Position numbers and translations under genes: made by a program
Notes under the pieces: generated by a model
What the model was told of the DNA's origin: nothing
The model's input: only the letters and a program-made list of their open reading frames with translations
Database searches by the model: none
Origin: Streptomyces sp. NBC_01197
GTDB lineage: Bacteria; Actinomycetota; Actinomycetes; Streptomycetales; Streptomycetaceae
Length of the DNA stretch: 64,000 bases
Reading direction: 5' to 3'
Assembly (NCBI RefSeq): GCF_036010505.1
Contig: NZ_CP108569.1
Location: 3,040,001-3,104,000, forward strand
In this document: piece after piece, positions 56,654 through 64,000 of the stretch
Layout: every line of letters starts with the position of its first letter
Position numbering within the stretch: position 1 is the first letter of the stretch

Positions 56654-57768
56654 GCGCGGGATTCTCCCCCAGGCTCACCGCCGCCGTCCGGTCCGCGCCG
56701 CCCGGTCCGACAGTCGCGGCACCCACGGCAGCGGCCGGGCTCGGGTGACCGGAATGCGCGGTCGCAGATATCGCAGTTCTGCAGCGGAGCCGGCCGCCTG
56801 GCCCCTTCTCGGCCACGGAGAGCAGGCAGCCGGGGCGGCACCAGGGCGGCGAGCCGGTGGGCGAGGAGGGCCCCGGGCCGTCTCAGAGGCTCCGGCAGAT
56901 TGGTGGTGAGGACGGCCCGTACGGCGTCGGGATGCGCATCGCGTTCGAGCCAGGCGGCGACGGCGGGAGCGAGCCGCGTGATGTCGGTCTCGGCCAGGAG
57001 CAGCGTTGGTTCGGCCCGGCGCAGGCCGGAGAGCAACTCGACGGCCACGCGGTGGCGTTCCGCGTCAGGGACCAGCGGCTGTGGAAGCGCAGGGCGTGGG
57101 GATGACGGGGACGGCTGCGGTGGCTGGGGTCGGGGGGTTACGGAGACACGGGACTCCGTAACCAGGCAGGAGCGGGGGGCGTGCGTGGCGGAGGCGTGCG
57201 CAGTAGGGGCGGGGACCGGGCGGCTGGGCGCGGACAACGTACGGGATAGTGACGGCAACGGCGCCTTGCGCTGCGCCGCGCGTGCGGAGGTCGGCGGGAC
57301 ATGCCCGGGGCTCACGTCGGCGCCCGGCTGGTTGCCCGGCTGGTTGTACGAGACGGTGCGGGTGACGACCCGGCCGTTCGGGAGGCGTTCCCGGGTACGG
57401 CGCAAGTAGCCGTGAGCCTCCAGCTCGCGCAGTGCGGCGGCCACGCGGGCCTCGCTCTCCGGGAAACGGTCGGCGAGCACCTTGACGCCGATCCTGGCTC
57501 CGGCGGGCAGGGACTGGATGTGAACGGCCAGCGCGATCGCGACGAGGGACAGCCCGCGGTGCTGGGCGAGGTGGTTGCCGACGACCGTGAAGCAGGCGGT
57601 GTGCCGGGAGTTGATGTGCACGACTCCGGAGGGCCCGGCGTCGGGCCCGGCGCTGGCGGGCGCAGAACTGGAGGACATAGCACTGGAGGACATGGCACGG
57701 GAGGCCACTGCGCCCCGGAGATCACGGGACGGGGCGCGCGGGGGCGCGCTAACCTGCTGGGTATCCAT
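56650..57768 (-). CDS. Winged-helix DNA-binding protein with C-terminal zinc ribbon
   Basis: Protein of 372 aa of a Streptomyces-type helix-turn-helix group. Residues 50-135 hold a winged helix (LAVHIQSLPAGARIGVKVLA, SEARVAAALRELEAHGYLRR). A Pro/Ser-rich middle follows, then a second helical part (LLLAETDITRLAPAVAAWLE) and a cysteine-rich end (CDICDRAF...CRGCRDC) that could bind zinc. The likely start is the ATG at 57768. Its stop overlaps the galE start (ATGA), so both are probably one transcript. The role is probably regulatory; no DNA target is known. Confidence 0.75.
   Translation of the reverse strand: MDTQQVSAPPRAPSRDLRGAVASRAMSSSAMSSSSAPASAGPDAGPSGVVHINSRHTACFTVVGNHLAQHRGLSLVAIALAVHIQSLPAGARIGVKVLADRFPESEARVAAALRELEAHGYLRRTRERLPNGRVVTRTVSYNQPGNQPGADVSPGHVPPTSARAAQRKAPLPSLSRTLSAPSRPVPAPTAHASATHAPRSCLVTESRVSVTPRPQPPQPSPSSPRPALPQPLVPDAERHRVAVELLSGLRRAEPTLLLAETDITRLAPAVAAWLERDAHPDAVRAVLTTNLPEPLRRPGALLAHRLAALVPPRLPALRGREGARRPAPLQNCDICDRAFRSPEPGRCRGCRDCRTGRRGPDGGGEPGGESRA
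57136..57163. repeat. Inverted repeat inside winged-helix gene
   Basis: GGTTACGGAG and CTCCGTAACC are perfect 10-bp arms around 8 bases, in the Pro/Ser-rich coding part. Confidence 0.75.
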
Positions 57769-58085
57769 CGGGAAGCTCTCTTCTTCCTCGGTGGTCAGGC
57801 CCTCGGATCAGGATTGCAGTCCTAGCCGGGGGCCGTCACATGTCTGGGGTTGTTGGTCGTGGCGAGCATATGCCGACCAACCCGCCCCAAATCCACCCCG
57901 GTTGGCAAACCTCACCCTTGTGGGTGACGGAGGGCGCGGGTGAGGCCGGGTGGGGTTGGGAAGGTTATTTCTCTCAGTACTTGAGAGTTCTTACGTCGCG
58001 GGAGACAGCGTCACGGCCCACCGGGTCGCGGATCCCCGCGACCCGGTGAAGACGGCCACGGTGCCGCCGCAAATAGCCCAGATTG
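57769..58085. other. Intergenic region upstream of winged-helix gene
   Basis: This 317-bp gap has no gene. It contains a long inverted repeat (57852-57881; arms GTTGGTCG/CGACCAAC with inner GGC/GCC) and a palindrome CTCTCAGTACTTGAGAG (57971-57987) in a local AT-rich stretch. They are operator or terminator candidates. Confidence 0.6.
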
Positions 58086-58523
58086 TCACTGTACGAGATC
58101 GAGTTCGGCCCAGACCGTCTTGCGCGGGACAGGACCGGGCGTAACCCCCCAGCGATCCGCGAGCGTCTCAACGATCAGCAGACCCCGCCCCCACTCCACG
58201 TGACCACCGGGAACGACCTGGGCACCGGGTCCCGGCGGAAGCCGCTCACCCCGTGCATCACTCACCTCGATCCGCAGCAGCGCTCGCCCGTGCACCGCGA
58301 GTCCCAGCTGGAAGTCCCGGCCCTGCACACGACCGTGGGTCACGGCATTGGCAGCCAGTTCCGCGACGATGTGCGCGGCCGACTCGGACGGCAGCCCCCA
58401 GTGCCCCAGATGCGCGGTGGTGAGCAGCCGGGCCAGCCGCGCACCCCGCCGGGTAGGGGAAAGCAGAACGGTCAACGTACGGCCGGGATCGGGGTGTTGA
58501 GGCAGATCGAGTTTGTGGTTCAC
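58086..58523 (-). CDS. RsbW-like ATP-binding (anti-sigma-type) protein
   Basis: Single-domain GHKL/HATPase protein of 145 aa. The N box is VAELAANAVTHG, the G1 region EVSDARG, and the G2 region WGRGLLIVETLADRWGV. In Streptomyces these small kinases are numerous and usually lie beside XRE-DUF397 pairs, as here. Most have no known partner. The gene is divergent from the XRE gene. Confidence 0.88.
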   Translation of the reverse strand: MNHKLDLPQHPDPGRTLTVLLSPTRRGARLARLLTTAHLGHWGLPSESAAHIVAELAANAVTHGRVQGRDFQLGLAVHGRALLRIEVSDARGERLPPGPGAQVVPGGHVEWGRGLLIVETLADRWGVTPGPVPRKTVWAELDLVQ

Positions 58524-58666
58524 GTCACTCAGCGTGGCCGGACGCCGCTACGCTGAGAAGTATCGACGCGTGTACGGACAGTGACTGTCCAGCGGTTGTC
58601 CGGGCCTGTCCAGCCGGTACGGCCGCCGGTGCGCGACAGAACCAGTACGGGTGGAGGCGGGTGCCC
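58524..58666. promoter_or_regulatory. Divergent control region, ATPase / XRE genes
   Basis: It holds an 8-bp inverted repeat CTCAGCGT/ACGCTGAG (58529-58558), the perfect palindrome GGACAGTGACTGTCC (58576-58590) and two further TGTCC half-sites at 58597 and 58607, spaced 11 and 10 bp apart. A regulator binding TGTCC-type sites, perhaps the XRE protein, could control both genes. Confidence 0.55.
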
Positions 58667-59539
58667 ATGCCGGGCGATGACGGCAGGGAGTACACGACGG
58701 ACGGCGCGGACGACGCGGACCGGGATGTCGACCTGGAGGACGACTCGGGGGCGGTGATCGCGGCGGTGGGCAGGCAGATCCGCCTGTGGCGTGAGGCGGC
58801 GGGACTACGGGCGGCAGAGCTGGGCGCGGCGATCGGGTACGGCGAGAACCAGGTCTACAAGGTCGAGGCCGGAAAACGCATCCCGAAGCCGGAGTTCCTC
58901 GACCGGGCGGACGACGTGCTGGGCGCGGGCGGGAAGCTCGCCGAGATGAAGAAGGACGTGGCGGACGCCAGGTACCCGAAGAAGGTCCGGGACCTGGCCA
59001 AGCTGGAGAGAGAAGCGGTCGAGCTGGGGGCGTACGGCAACCACAACATGCATGGTCTGCTGCAGACCGAGGAGTACGCACGGGCGCTCTTCGAGATGAG
59101 GCGGCCCTCGTTCGGGCGGGACGAGATCAACCGACACGTGGCAGGACGAATGGGCCGCCAGGAGATCTTCGAACGGCAACCGGTGACGATGCTGACCTTC
59201 GTCCAGGAAGAAGTCACGATCAGGCGCCCGCTCGGGGGCAGAATGGTGGCGCGGCGGCAGCTCGAACATCTCTTGGAGATCGGCCAGTTGCGGAACGTCG
59301 AGATCCAGGTGATGCCGACGGAGCGCGAGGACCATGCCGGAATGGGTGGCCAGCTCCAACTGCTGAAGTTCGACGACGGAACGGCGGTGGGACACTGGGA
59401 AGGCCAGTTGTCCAGCCGCCTGATCTCCGACCCCAAGGAGGTCCGGATCATCGAGCTGCGGTACGGAATCATCCGGGCTCAGGCTCTCACCCCACGGGAG
59501 TCTCTGGCCTTCATCGAGAAAGCGCTGGGAGAGACATGA
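58667..59539 (+). CDS. XRE family regulator with DUF5753-type domain
   Basis: Helix-turn-helix protein of 290 aa. The HTH is at about residues 33-90 (VGRQIRLWREAAGLRAAELG, then AAIGYGENQVYKVEAGKRIP). The C-terminal part, from about residue 100 (LEREAVELGAYGNHNMHGLL, then QTEEYARALF), is the DUF5753 domain. In this family regulator and DUF397 partner act together, as in the WhiJ system. The ATG at 58667 has GGAGG at a good distance; a GTG two codons earlier is too close. It overlaps the DUF397 gene by 4 bp. Confidence 0.9.
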   Translation: MPGDDGREYTTDGADDADRDVDLEDDSGAVIAAVGRQIRLWREAAGLRAAELGAAIGYGENQVYKVEAGKRIPKPEFLDRADDVLGAGGKLAEMKKDVADARYPKKVRDLAKLEREAVELGAYGNHNMHGLLQTEEYARALFEMRRPSFGRDEINRHVAGRMGRQEIFERQPVTMLTFVQEEVTIRRPLGGRMVARRQLEHLLEIGQLRNVEIQVMPTEREDHAGMGGQLQLLKFDDGTAVGHWEGQLSSRLISDPKEVRIIELRYGIIRAQALTPRESLAFIEKALGET

Positions 59540-59742
59540 CCCGCAAGACGTCAGCCGGAGACGGCTCCGCGCTGGAGTGGATCAAGAGCAGCTACAGCAG
59601 CAACGACGGCCCCGAATGCGTCGAGATCGCAGCGGCGACGAGCATCATTCACGTCCGCGACTCGAAGAACATCCCGGGCCCGCAGCTCGGCTTCACGCCG
59701 GACGCATGGACGGACTTCGTGACGTACGCGTCCAGGAACTGA
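59536..59742 (+). CDS. DUF397 domain protein
   Basis: Small protein of 68 aa with the DUF397 pattern: WIKSSYSSNDGPECVEIA and VRDSKNIPGPQLGFTPDAW. DUF397 proteins are the usual small partners of WhiJ-like XRE regulators and likely modulate their DNA binding. The ATG overlaps the XRE stop (ATGA). Confidence 0.93.
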   Translation: MTRKTSAGDGSALEWIKSSYSSNDGPECVEIAAATSIIHVRDSKNIPGPQLGFTPDAWTDFVTYASRN

Positions 59743-59755
59743 CCCCTGAGCACTC

Positions 59756-59792
59756 GCGCCCCGATGCCCGGCCAGTCCGGGCATCGGGGCGC
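59756..59792 (+). terminator. Terminator after XRE/DUF397 operon
   Basis: Perfect 16-bp stem (first arm GCGCCCCGATGCCCGG) with a 5-base loop, 13 bp after the DUF397 stop. Confidence 0.85.
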
Positions 59793-59906
59793 GCTGCTGC
59801 CCGAACACACCCCGGCATCACTCCGGCTCGCGTGCCGCGCGGCGTAGTACGGGAGGGCGCCTTTGCTTTCCGTTGGTTGCTGGAGCGAAAACCGATGGAG
59901 GACAGT

Positions 59907-59966
59907 ATGCGTGGCCGCTCCTGGGCAGACGAGCCGGACGAGGCAGATGGGACGGCCTGTCGGTAG
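59907..59966 (+). CDS. Possible 19-codon leader peptide before WXG operon
   Basis: A short frame, MRGRSWADEPDEADGTACR, has a strong TGGAGGA site 5 bp before the ATG and ends 19 bp before the GTG of the next gene. It could be a real small protein or translational leader. It may also be chance, since the same frame is open further upstream. Confidence 0.35.
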   Translation: MRGRSWADEPDEADGTACR

Positions 59967-59985
59967 CACGAGTACGGGGGTCAAA

Positions 59986-60300
59986 GTGGCGGATCACATA
60001 GCGGTGTCCACATCGGAACTGCGGGAAATCAGCCGGTCGGTTGCAAAGCTGAAGTCGCACTTCGAGGGCGCCAAGGACCTGGTCGACTCCTACGACGCGG
60101 AGATGGGATCGGGCGACGTGGCGGACGCGCTCGACGACTTCGCGGACGACTGGAAGAAGAAGCGCAAGCAGCTCTGCGACGGCCTGGAGTTCCTCGGCAA
60201 GACGGCCGGCTCGGCGGCCAAGGCCTACGACGGCCTCGACCAGCACCTTGCCCAGGCCCTACTGAAGTCCGAGCCGAAGAAGAGCGGCGAGGGCAAGTGA
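59986..60300 (+). CDS. WXG100-like (ESX-type) small helical protein
   Basis: Protein of 104 aa, almost all helix. Residues 10-40 and 45-95 should form a helical hairpin as in EsxA-type proteins. There is no WxG, but Trp56 in DDFADDWKKKR lies near the turn. YDGLD at 81-85 fits the YxxxD/E export motif of type VII substrates. GTG start with a weak site (GGGGGTC). It shares 4 bp with the next gene (GTGA). Confidence 0.7.
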   Translation: MADHIAVSTSELREISRSVAKLKSHFEGAKDLVDSYDAEMGSGDVADALDDFADDWKKKRKQLCDGLEFLGKTAGSAAKAYDGLDQHLAQALLKSEPKKSGEGK

Positions 60301-61709
60301 GCGACGACTTCTCAGGCGTCGACTGGCAGACGGCTTGCTACGACGACAAGGAATTCACCCCGGGCGACCCCTACGAGGTGGCACGGCTCGGCAAACGCAT
60401 CGCCGACACGGCCGCCCTGATACAGGAGCAGGCCACCAAGCTGCACAACCTGGTCGACGGCAACGGCTGGGACTCCGACGCCGGGCGTGAGTTCACGAAG
60501 AAGACCGCAGAAACCGTCGGACTTCTCACCAAGTCGCACCAGCGCTACGCGGCCGCCGCCGACGCCCTCGGCGCCTCGGTGGGCCCCGAACCCGCCTCCG
60601 ACGAGGCGCGGGAGAACTGGGCCACCGCCCTCAACCACGCGCAGACGCTGGTCCGTACGGCACTCAAGAAGGCCAAGGCCGCCGATGCGGACGGCAGCCA
60701 CTTCCAGAAGCAGATCGATCAGCATCCCGGCCACGACCACCACCCCGACAAGCAGAAGCTGCACAAACAGAAGGAGTCGGCCGACTCGGACCTGGAGGAC
60801 GCCAAGACGGACCTCCGGCACGCGCTGTCCTACCGGGACACCCAGGCCGGTTACGCCAAGTCGGCCATCCACGACGCCGTCGACCACGACGGGCTGAAGG
60901 ATCCCAAGCACCACTGGTGGGACAGCGTGGAGGACTGGGTCGCGAAGATCGGGCACTGGGCGGGCGTGGCAGCGGCCATCCTCGGGGTGCTGGCCCTCGT
61001 GCTGAGTTGGGTGCCGGTACTCGGTGAGGTTCTCGCGGCGCTGGCTCTGATCGCATCGGTGGTCGCTCTGGTCTGCGACACCGTATCGGCCCTCGACGGT
61101 AAGGGCACCTGGCTGGACGTCGCCATCGACGCGATCGGCGTGCTGTCGTTCGGCGCCGGCCGACTGCTCGGCACTGCGGCGAAGGAGGCCTCCGTGGCCG
61201 CACGGGGGTCCGCCGCCGTCAAGGACGTGCAGCTGGCACGGGACATCGGGCTGAATCCAGCGGCTGCCCGTGGACTCGGCGAGGCACTCAACGGGATCAA
61301 ACCTGGTCAAATCGGCAAGGCGCTCGCCGAGGGGCCCGCCGAACTCCTGCCGCGGATGCGTTCCGTGGTCAAGGAGTCCCTGAACGCCAAAACCTACGTC
61401 AACGACATCAGGATAGCCGCGGGGAAGCTGCCCGGCGAGGAAAGCCTGGTCAGCGAGGGTGCCCCCAAGCTCGCGCAGATCGCGGGCTCCTCGTTCAAGA
61501 GCATGGCGGGCTACGGCAAGAGCCTTTTCATCGGCAGTCAGACCCTACCGCTCGCGGCCGGCTGGTCGAACCTGGCGCCGATCAGCGACGGGGAGTCGTG
61601 GATCACCGGGCCGGACGGCCTGGGCAGGGTGAAGGAGGTTCCCGGGCTGGGGGCCGGCGGCATACCGTTCTACAACTGGCGCTGGAGCACACCCGGGGAC
61701 GGCGGCTGA
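60297..61709 (+). CDS. WXG-like protein with central membrane segment
   Basis: Protein of 470 aa, not matching a named family by eye. Residues 25-95 look like a WXG/LXG-type helical region (ADTAALIQEQATKLHNLVDG, then NGWDSDAGREF). Residues 110-190 are a Lys/His-rich coiled coil, and 222-262 form a hydrophobic helical hairpin (VAAAILGVLALVLSWVPVLG). The rest is helical, with a Gly/Trp/Pro-rich end. No toxin motif is visible in the last 200 residues. It could be a large type VII substrate or a membrane part of the module. Confidence 0.65.
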   Translation: MSDDFSGVDWQTACYDDKEFTPGDPYEVARLGKRIADTAALIQEQATKLHNLVDGNGWDSDAGREFTKKTAETVGLLTKSHQRYAAAADALGASVGPEPASDEARENWATALNHAQTLVRTALKKAKAADADGSHFQKQIDQHPGHDHHPDKQKLHKQKESADSDLEDAKTDLRHALSYRDTQAGYAKSAIHDAVDHDGLKDPKHHWWDSVEDWVAKIGHWAGVAAAILGVLALVLSWVPVLGEVLAALALIASVVALVCDTVSALDGKGTWLDVAIDAIGVLSFGAGRLLGTAAKEASVAARGSAAVKDVQLARDIGLNPAAARGLGEALNGIKPGQIGKALAEGPAELLPRMRSVVKESLNAKTYVNDIRIAAGKLPGEESLVSEGAPKLAQIAGSSFKSMAGYGKSLFIGSQTLPLAAGWSNLAPISDGESWITGPDGLGRVKEVPGLGAGGIPFYNWRWSTPGDGG

Positions 61710-61769
61710 CCCGGCCGGCTGCGGAACACCGCAAAGCAGGATCACAGAAGCAAGGAAAGCAAGGACCAC

Positions 61770-62591
61770 GTGGCGAGTGAGGACGAGCGAACCGTCGACG
61801 ATCTGTTCGCGGAGCTGCCGGAGGACGGGCGGCGGACGCTGGAAGAGATCGGCATGGGGCTGCCGGAACTGCGCCGTATCGCCGACGGCGAGGGCGGCGG
61901 CATGCGGAGAGTGCGCGGTGTCCTGTCCGAGTTCACCGCCAAGGCTGATCCACGACGTCCCGGTGACGACGAGGGGCCAGATAGGCGGACCGCTGTGTGG
62001 CCGTGGATGCGACTGCTCCTCGCCGCCGTCGCCGGGTGCGTCGTGTGCTTGCTGTCCACCCTCATGCTGGGGAGCGGCCTCTCCCTGCTGGTGGGGGTCC
62101 TCTGCGGAGTGGGTGTCATCCTCGCGGCGCTCGGGACCCGGGCGTCGCACGGGGGCCTGGTCCTGCGGTGGCTCACAGTGGCGGCGTACTTCGTCCTGAT
62201 CTTCGTCGCTTCCTACACCAGCCAGGAGTGGTATCTGCAGCTGCGCGGAGTGGAGCAGACGGCCACCATCACCGCGCCGAGCCACCAGTGGGCCCACGGG
62301 ACTCGCCAGACCCACTGCCGAGTCAGGTTGCAGGACCGTTCCGTGCATCAGGTGTTCCGCAACAGGGAGGACTGCGCTGACCGGGTCGGCGCCAAAAGCG
62401 CTGCTGTGGTCGACCCGTCCGGCCACTACCGTCCCTTCCTCGGCTCGAAGTCCGACATCGGCGACACCGCCGAAACCGCTGTGTCCCTGGGCGCCGCTGC
62501 TGTCCTGCTTCTGGCCCCGGCCGGCGCCGCCGTCATCGGCCGGGTTCGACCGCGGCGGAACAGCGCCGATCGAGCGAGGGGAACGACGTGA
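61770..62591 (+). CDS. Predicted four-helix membrane protein
   Basis: Protein of 273 aa without known family. The first 75 residues are charged and acidic (DLFAELPEDGRRTLEEIGMG). Membrane helices lie near 80-98, 103-121, 132-150 and 236-256. The loop 151-235 is probably outside and has two cysteines (183, 202) that may pair. The GTG start lies 60 bp after the preceding gene, and the stop overlaps the next gene. Confidence 0.7.
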   Translation: MASEDERTVDDLFAELPEDGRRTLEEIGMGLPELRRIADGEGGGMRRVRGVLSEFTAKADPRRPGDDEGPDRRTAVWPWMRLLLAAVAGCVVCLLSTLMLGSGLSLLVGVLCGVGVILAALGTRASHGGLVLRWLTVAAYFVLIFVASYTSQEWYLQLRGVEQTATITAPSHQWAHGTRQTHCRVRLQDRSVHQVFRNREDCADRVGAKSAAVVDPSGHYRPFLGSKSDIGDTAETAVSLGAAAVLLLAPAGAAVIGRVRPRRNSADRARGTT

Positions 62592-63229
62592 CCGCATCTC
62601 CCGGATCAGGCAGCACACCCGACATGGTCCGCACGGCCACCACACCCCCCTCCGACTACCGCATAGCCGTCCCCGAAGGCTGGGAACGCATAGTCCTCGA
62701 CCCCGACCGCTGGACCCACCGCATCGACAAGCTGGTCAACCGCGGGCTGCGCCGGACGAAGGCCACCTCGCAGTTGAAGGCCGCGCTCGCGGACCGGCTC
62801 CGGGAGCAGGCCGAGGCCGCGCACGCGAATGGCGGCGTGGAGATGTACGTCGTCAACCAGATCATCGGCCAGGTGCCGGTGTCCGCCGGCCTGGTCGTCA
62901 CCGTCCTGCAGCCGCCGCCGGGCACCGTGGCCGGGGCCCTGTCCGACATCGCTCTGTCCCTGGGGGCCCGCGGCGCCGACGTCACCATGGCCGACCTGCC
63001 CGCGGGCTCGGCCGTGCGCCATCTCCACCGTCAACACCCCGCGGCCGACGACCCGGACGGCAACAAGCTGCCCCTCACACACCTGGACCTCTACCTCGCC
63101 GTGCCGAACAGCGAGCAGCGCCTGCTGCTCTCGTTCTCCACCCCGACTCCGACGTCGATGGAGCCGCTGGCGGACGCGCTGGTGACACTCTTCGACTCGA
63201 TCGCCCGCACTCTGCAATGGATGGCCTGA
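62588..63229 (+). CDS. Hypothetical soluble protein in WXG operon
   Basis: Protein of 213 aa, not recognised. It has no signal or membrane segment. A basic stretch (DKLVNRGLRRTKATSQLKAA) precedes a mixed alpha/beta part (VEMYVVNQIIGQVPVSAGLV) that recurs in style in the next protein. GTGA overlap with the membrane protein gene, and TGATG overlap with the next gene. A chaperone-like role for the WXG proteins is only a guess. Confidence 0.65.
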   Translation: MTASPGSGSTPDMVRTATTPPSDYRIAVPEGWERIVLDPDRWTHRIDKLVNRGLRRTKATSQLKAALADRLREQAEAAHANGGVEMYVVNQIIGQVPVSAGLVVTVLQPPPGTVAGALSDIALSLGARGADVTMADLPAGSAVRHLHRQHPAADDPDGNKLPLTHLDLYLAVPNSEQRLLLSFSTPTPTSMEPLADALVTLFDSIARTLQWMA

Positions 63230-63834
63230 TGCCCGAGTACTCCGCGTCCACGGTACGTATGCAGGCGCCGGACGACGCCGTCTCGCTGCCGGTACGCGAA
63301 CTGGTCGACCTGGATGCATGGGCCGCTGACACGGCCCGGCTGCGCGTGGGCCCCGAAGGCGACGGACGGCTGACCGAGGCGCTCGCCGCCGAACTGCGCG
63401 AGGCTGCCCTGGATTCGCGCGATCGCGGGCCGGTCACCGCGCTCTCGTACGTCCCCACGCCGCAGTTGGGGGAGCTGGCCCGCATCGAGTTGTCGGCGCT
63501 GGTCGCCGACGAGACGTACCCCACGGTGACCGTCGATCTGCTCCACCGCTACCTGGCCGCTCCGACGGACATCTCGCTCCGACCACCCGAGGCCGAGCTG
63601 CGGGCACTCCCCGCCGGGCCCGCGGTTCGGGTGCGGCACGCATACGTCCAGGACGCCGACCGGGACGGGGCGGGCACCGTCATGGAGACCTGCGCCTACG
63701 GCATCTGCCCGGACGAGAAGTGGGGCCTCGTACTGCTCACTTCGTGGCGGGCCCTCGCGCACACCGACGCCCTGTGCACGCTGACGGACAGCCTCGCGCA
63801 GACGGTCACTGTGGCCTCCGCGGCGGCACACTGA
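63229..63834 (+). CDS. Hypothetical soluble protein in WXG operon
   Basis: Protein of 201 aa, not recognised. It opens MPEYSASTVRMQAPDDAVSL and has a middle alpha/beta part and two cysteines in CAYGICPDEKW. There is no signal peptide or membrane helix. The ATG shares one base with the preceding stop. The end (ALCTLTDSLAQTVTV) resembles the end of the preceding protein (ALVTLFDSIARTLQW), so the two may be distant paralogues. Confidence 0.65.
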   Translation: MPEYSASTVRMQAPDDAVSLPVRELVDLDAWAADTARLRVGPEGDGRLTEALAAELREAALDSRDRGPVTALSYVPTPQLGELARIELSALVADETYPTVTVDLLHRYLAAPTDISLRPPEAELRALPAGPAVRVRHAYVQDADRDGAGTVMETCAYGICPDEKWGLVLLTSWRALAHTDALCTLTDSLAQTVTVASAAAH

Positions 63835-64000
63835 GCCCGTACGCACAGCCGCAGGCACCGGCCCCTGGACCCGGACCCGGAGTATCGCGTCCGACGACGT
63901 CCCTGGAGCAGGAACGTTGGTGGCCCGGTTGGCCGTGCACTGACTGGGCATGCTGGTCTCCCGTCTGCTGTCAGAGAATCCACCAGCGCATCACCCGTGC
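63835..64000. other. Window end, no gene assigned
   Basis: The last 166 bp contain a Pro/Gly-coding-like GC stretch and a late ATG near 63950, which lacks a ribosome site. I assign nothing here. Confidence 0.5.

Noticed and set aside
63949..64000. Possible new gene beginning at the right window edge
   Set aside because: Only 17 codons are visible and there is no ribosome site.
1..64000. tRNA, rRNA or CRISPR array
   Set aside because: No cloverleaf-like GGTTCGA-containing segments with acceptor pairing and no regularly spaced repeats were noticed.
1..64000. TTA (bldA-dependent) codons in the genes
   Set aside because: Each TTA or TAA triplet I inspected was out of frame; the check was by eye and not exhaustive, so no claim is made.

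Overview
The window is high-G+C actinobacterial DNA and almost certainly comes from Streptomyces. The evidence is strong GC bias at third codon positions, GTG/TTG starts, GGAGG ribosome sites, many 4-bp ATGA/GTGA gene overlaps, DUF397/XRE and BTAD families, and a gene order (prenyl synthase, recQ, nuoN-A, NlpC/P60, menG, mqnC) that I recognise from Streptomyces chromosomes. No rRNA, tRNA, CRISPR or intact insertion sequence was seen.

Layout. 1-2152: the start of an ABC transporter ATPase gene (cut by the window edge) and a LolA-like membrane-anchored protein. 2589-3599: long-chain polyprenyl diphosphate synthase. 3762-9489: POT peptide symporter, CocE/NonD hydrolase, fumarylacetoacetase and a GPP34 protein. 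9539-11626: RecQ. 11931-28168: the complete 14-gene nuoA-N operon for respiratory complex I on the minus strand, ended by an 18-bp-stem hairpin and preceded by an 18-bp Rex-type operator candidate. 29047-34056: a secreted NlpC/P60 peptidase, a DUF899 protein, an NTF2-like/SDR gene pair and a membrane-anchored ricin-lectin protein.

34057-43483 looks like an accessory block. It begins with rearranged remnants of an IS481-type transposase and carries three TetR regulators, each paired with an oxidoreductase gene (aldo/keto reductase plus flavodoxin, SDR, SDR), a chloramphenicol-type MFS exporter and a tandem GNAT. Clear palindromic operator candidates lie in front of two of the TetR-linked genes. 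43865-46074: a DUF4232 lipoprotein and an MFS exporter.

46151-51357 holds menaquinone genes: a geranylgeranyl-reductase-family flavoprotein (MenJ-like), menG, a shortened amidohydrolase-like protein and mqnC of the futalosine pathway. Together with the prenyl synthase and nuo genes this makes the window rich in functions that make and use menaquinone. 51689-59742: a very large membrane protein combining LysM and BTAD parts, a YCII protein, a winged-helix gene overlapping galE, then the RsbW-like ATPase / XRE / DUF397 set typical of Streptomyces.

59986-63834 is a tightly coupled five-gene operon: a WXG100-sized protein with a YxxxD motif, a 470-residue WXG-like/transmembrane protein, a four-pass membrane protein and two soluble proteins that I do not recognise. 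It resembles a type VII secretion-linked module and is the best candidate here for an undescribed system.
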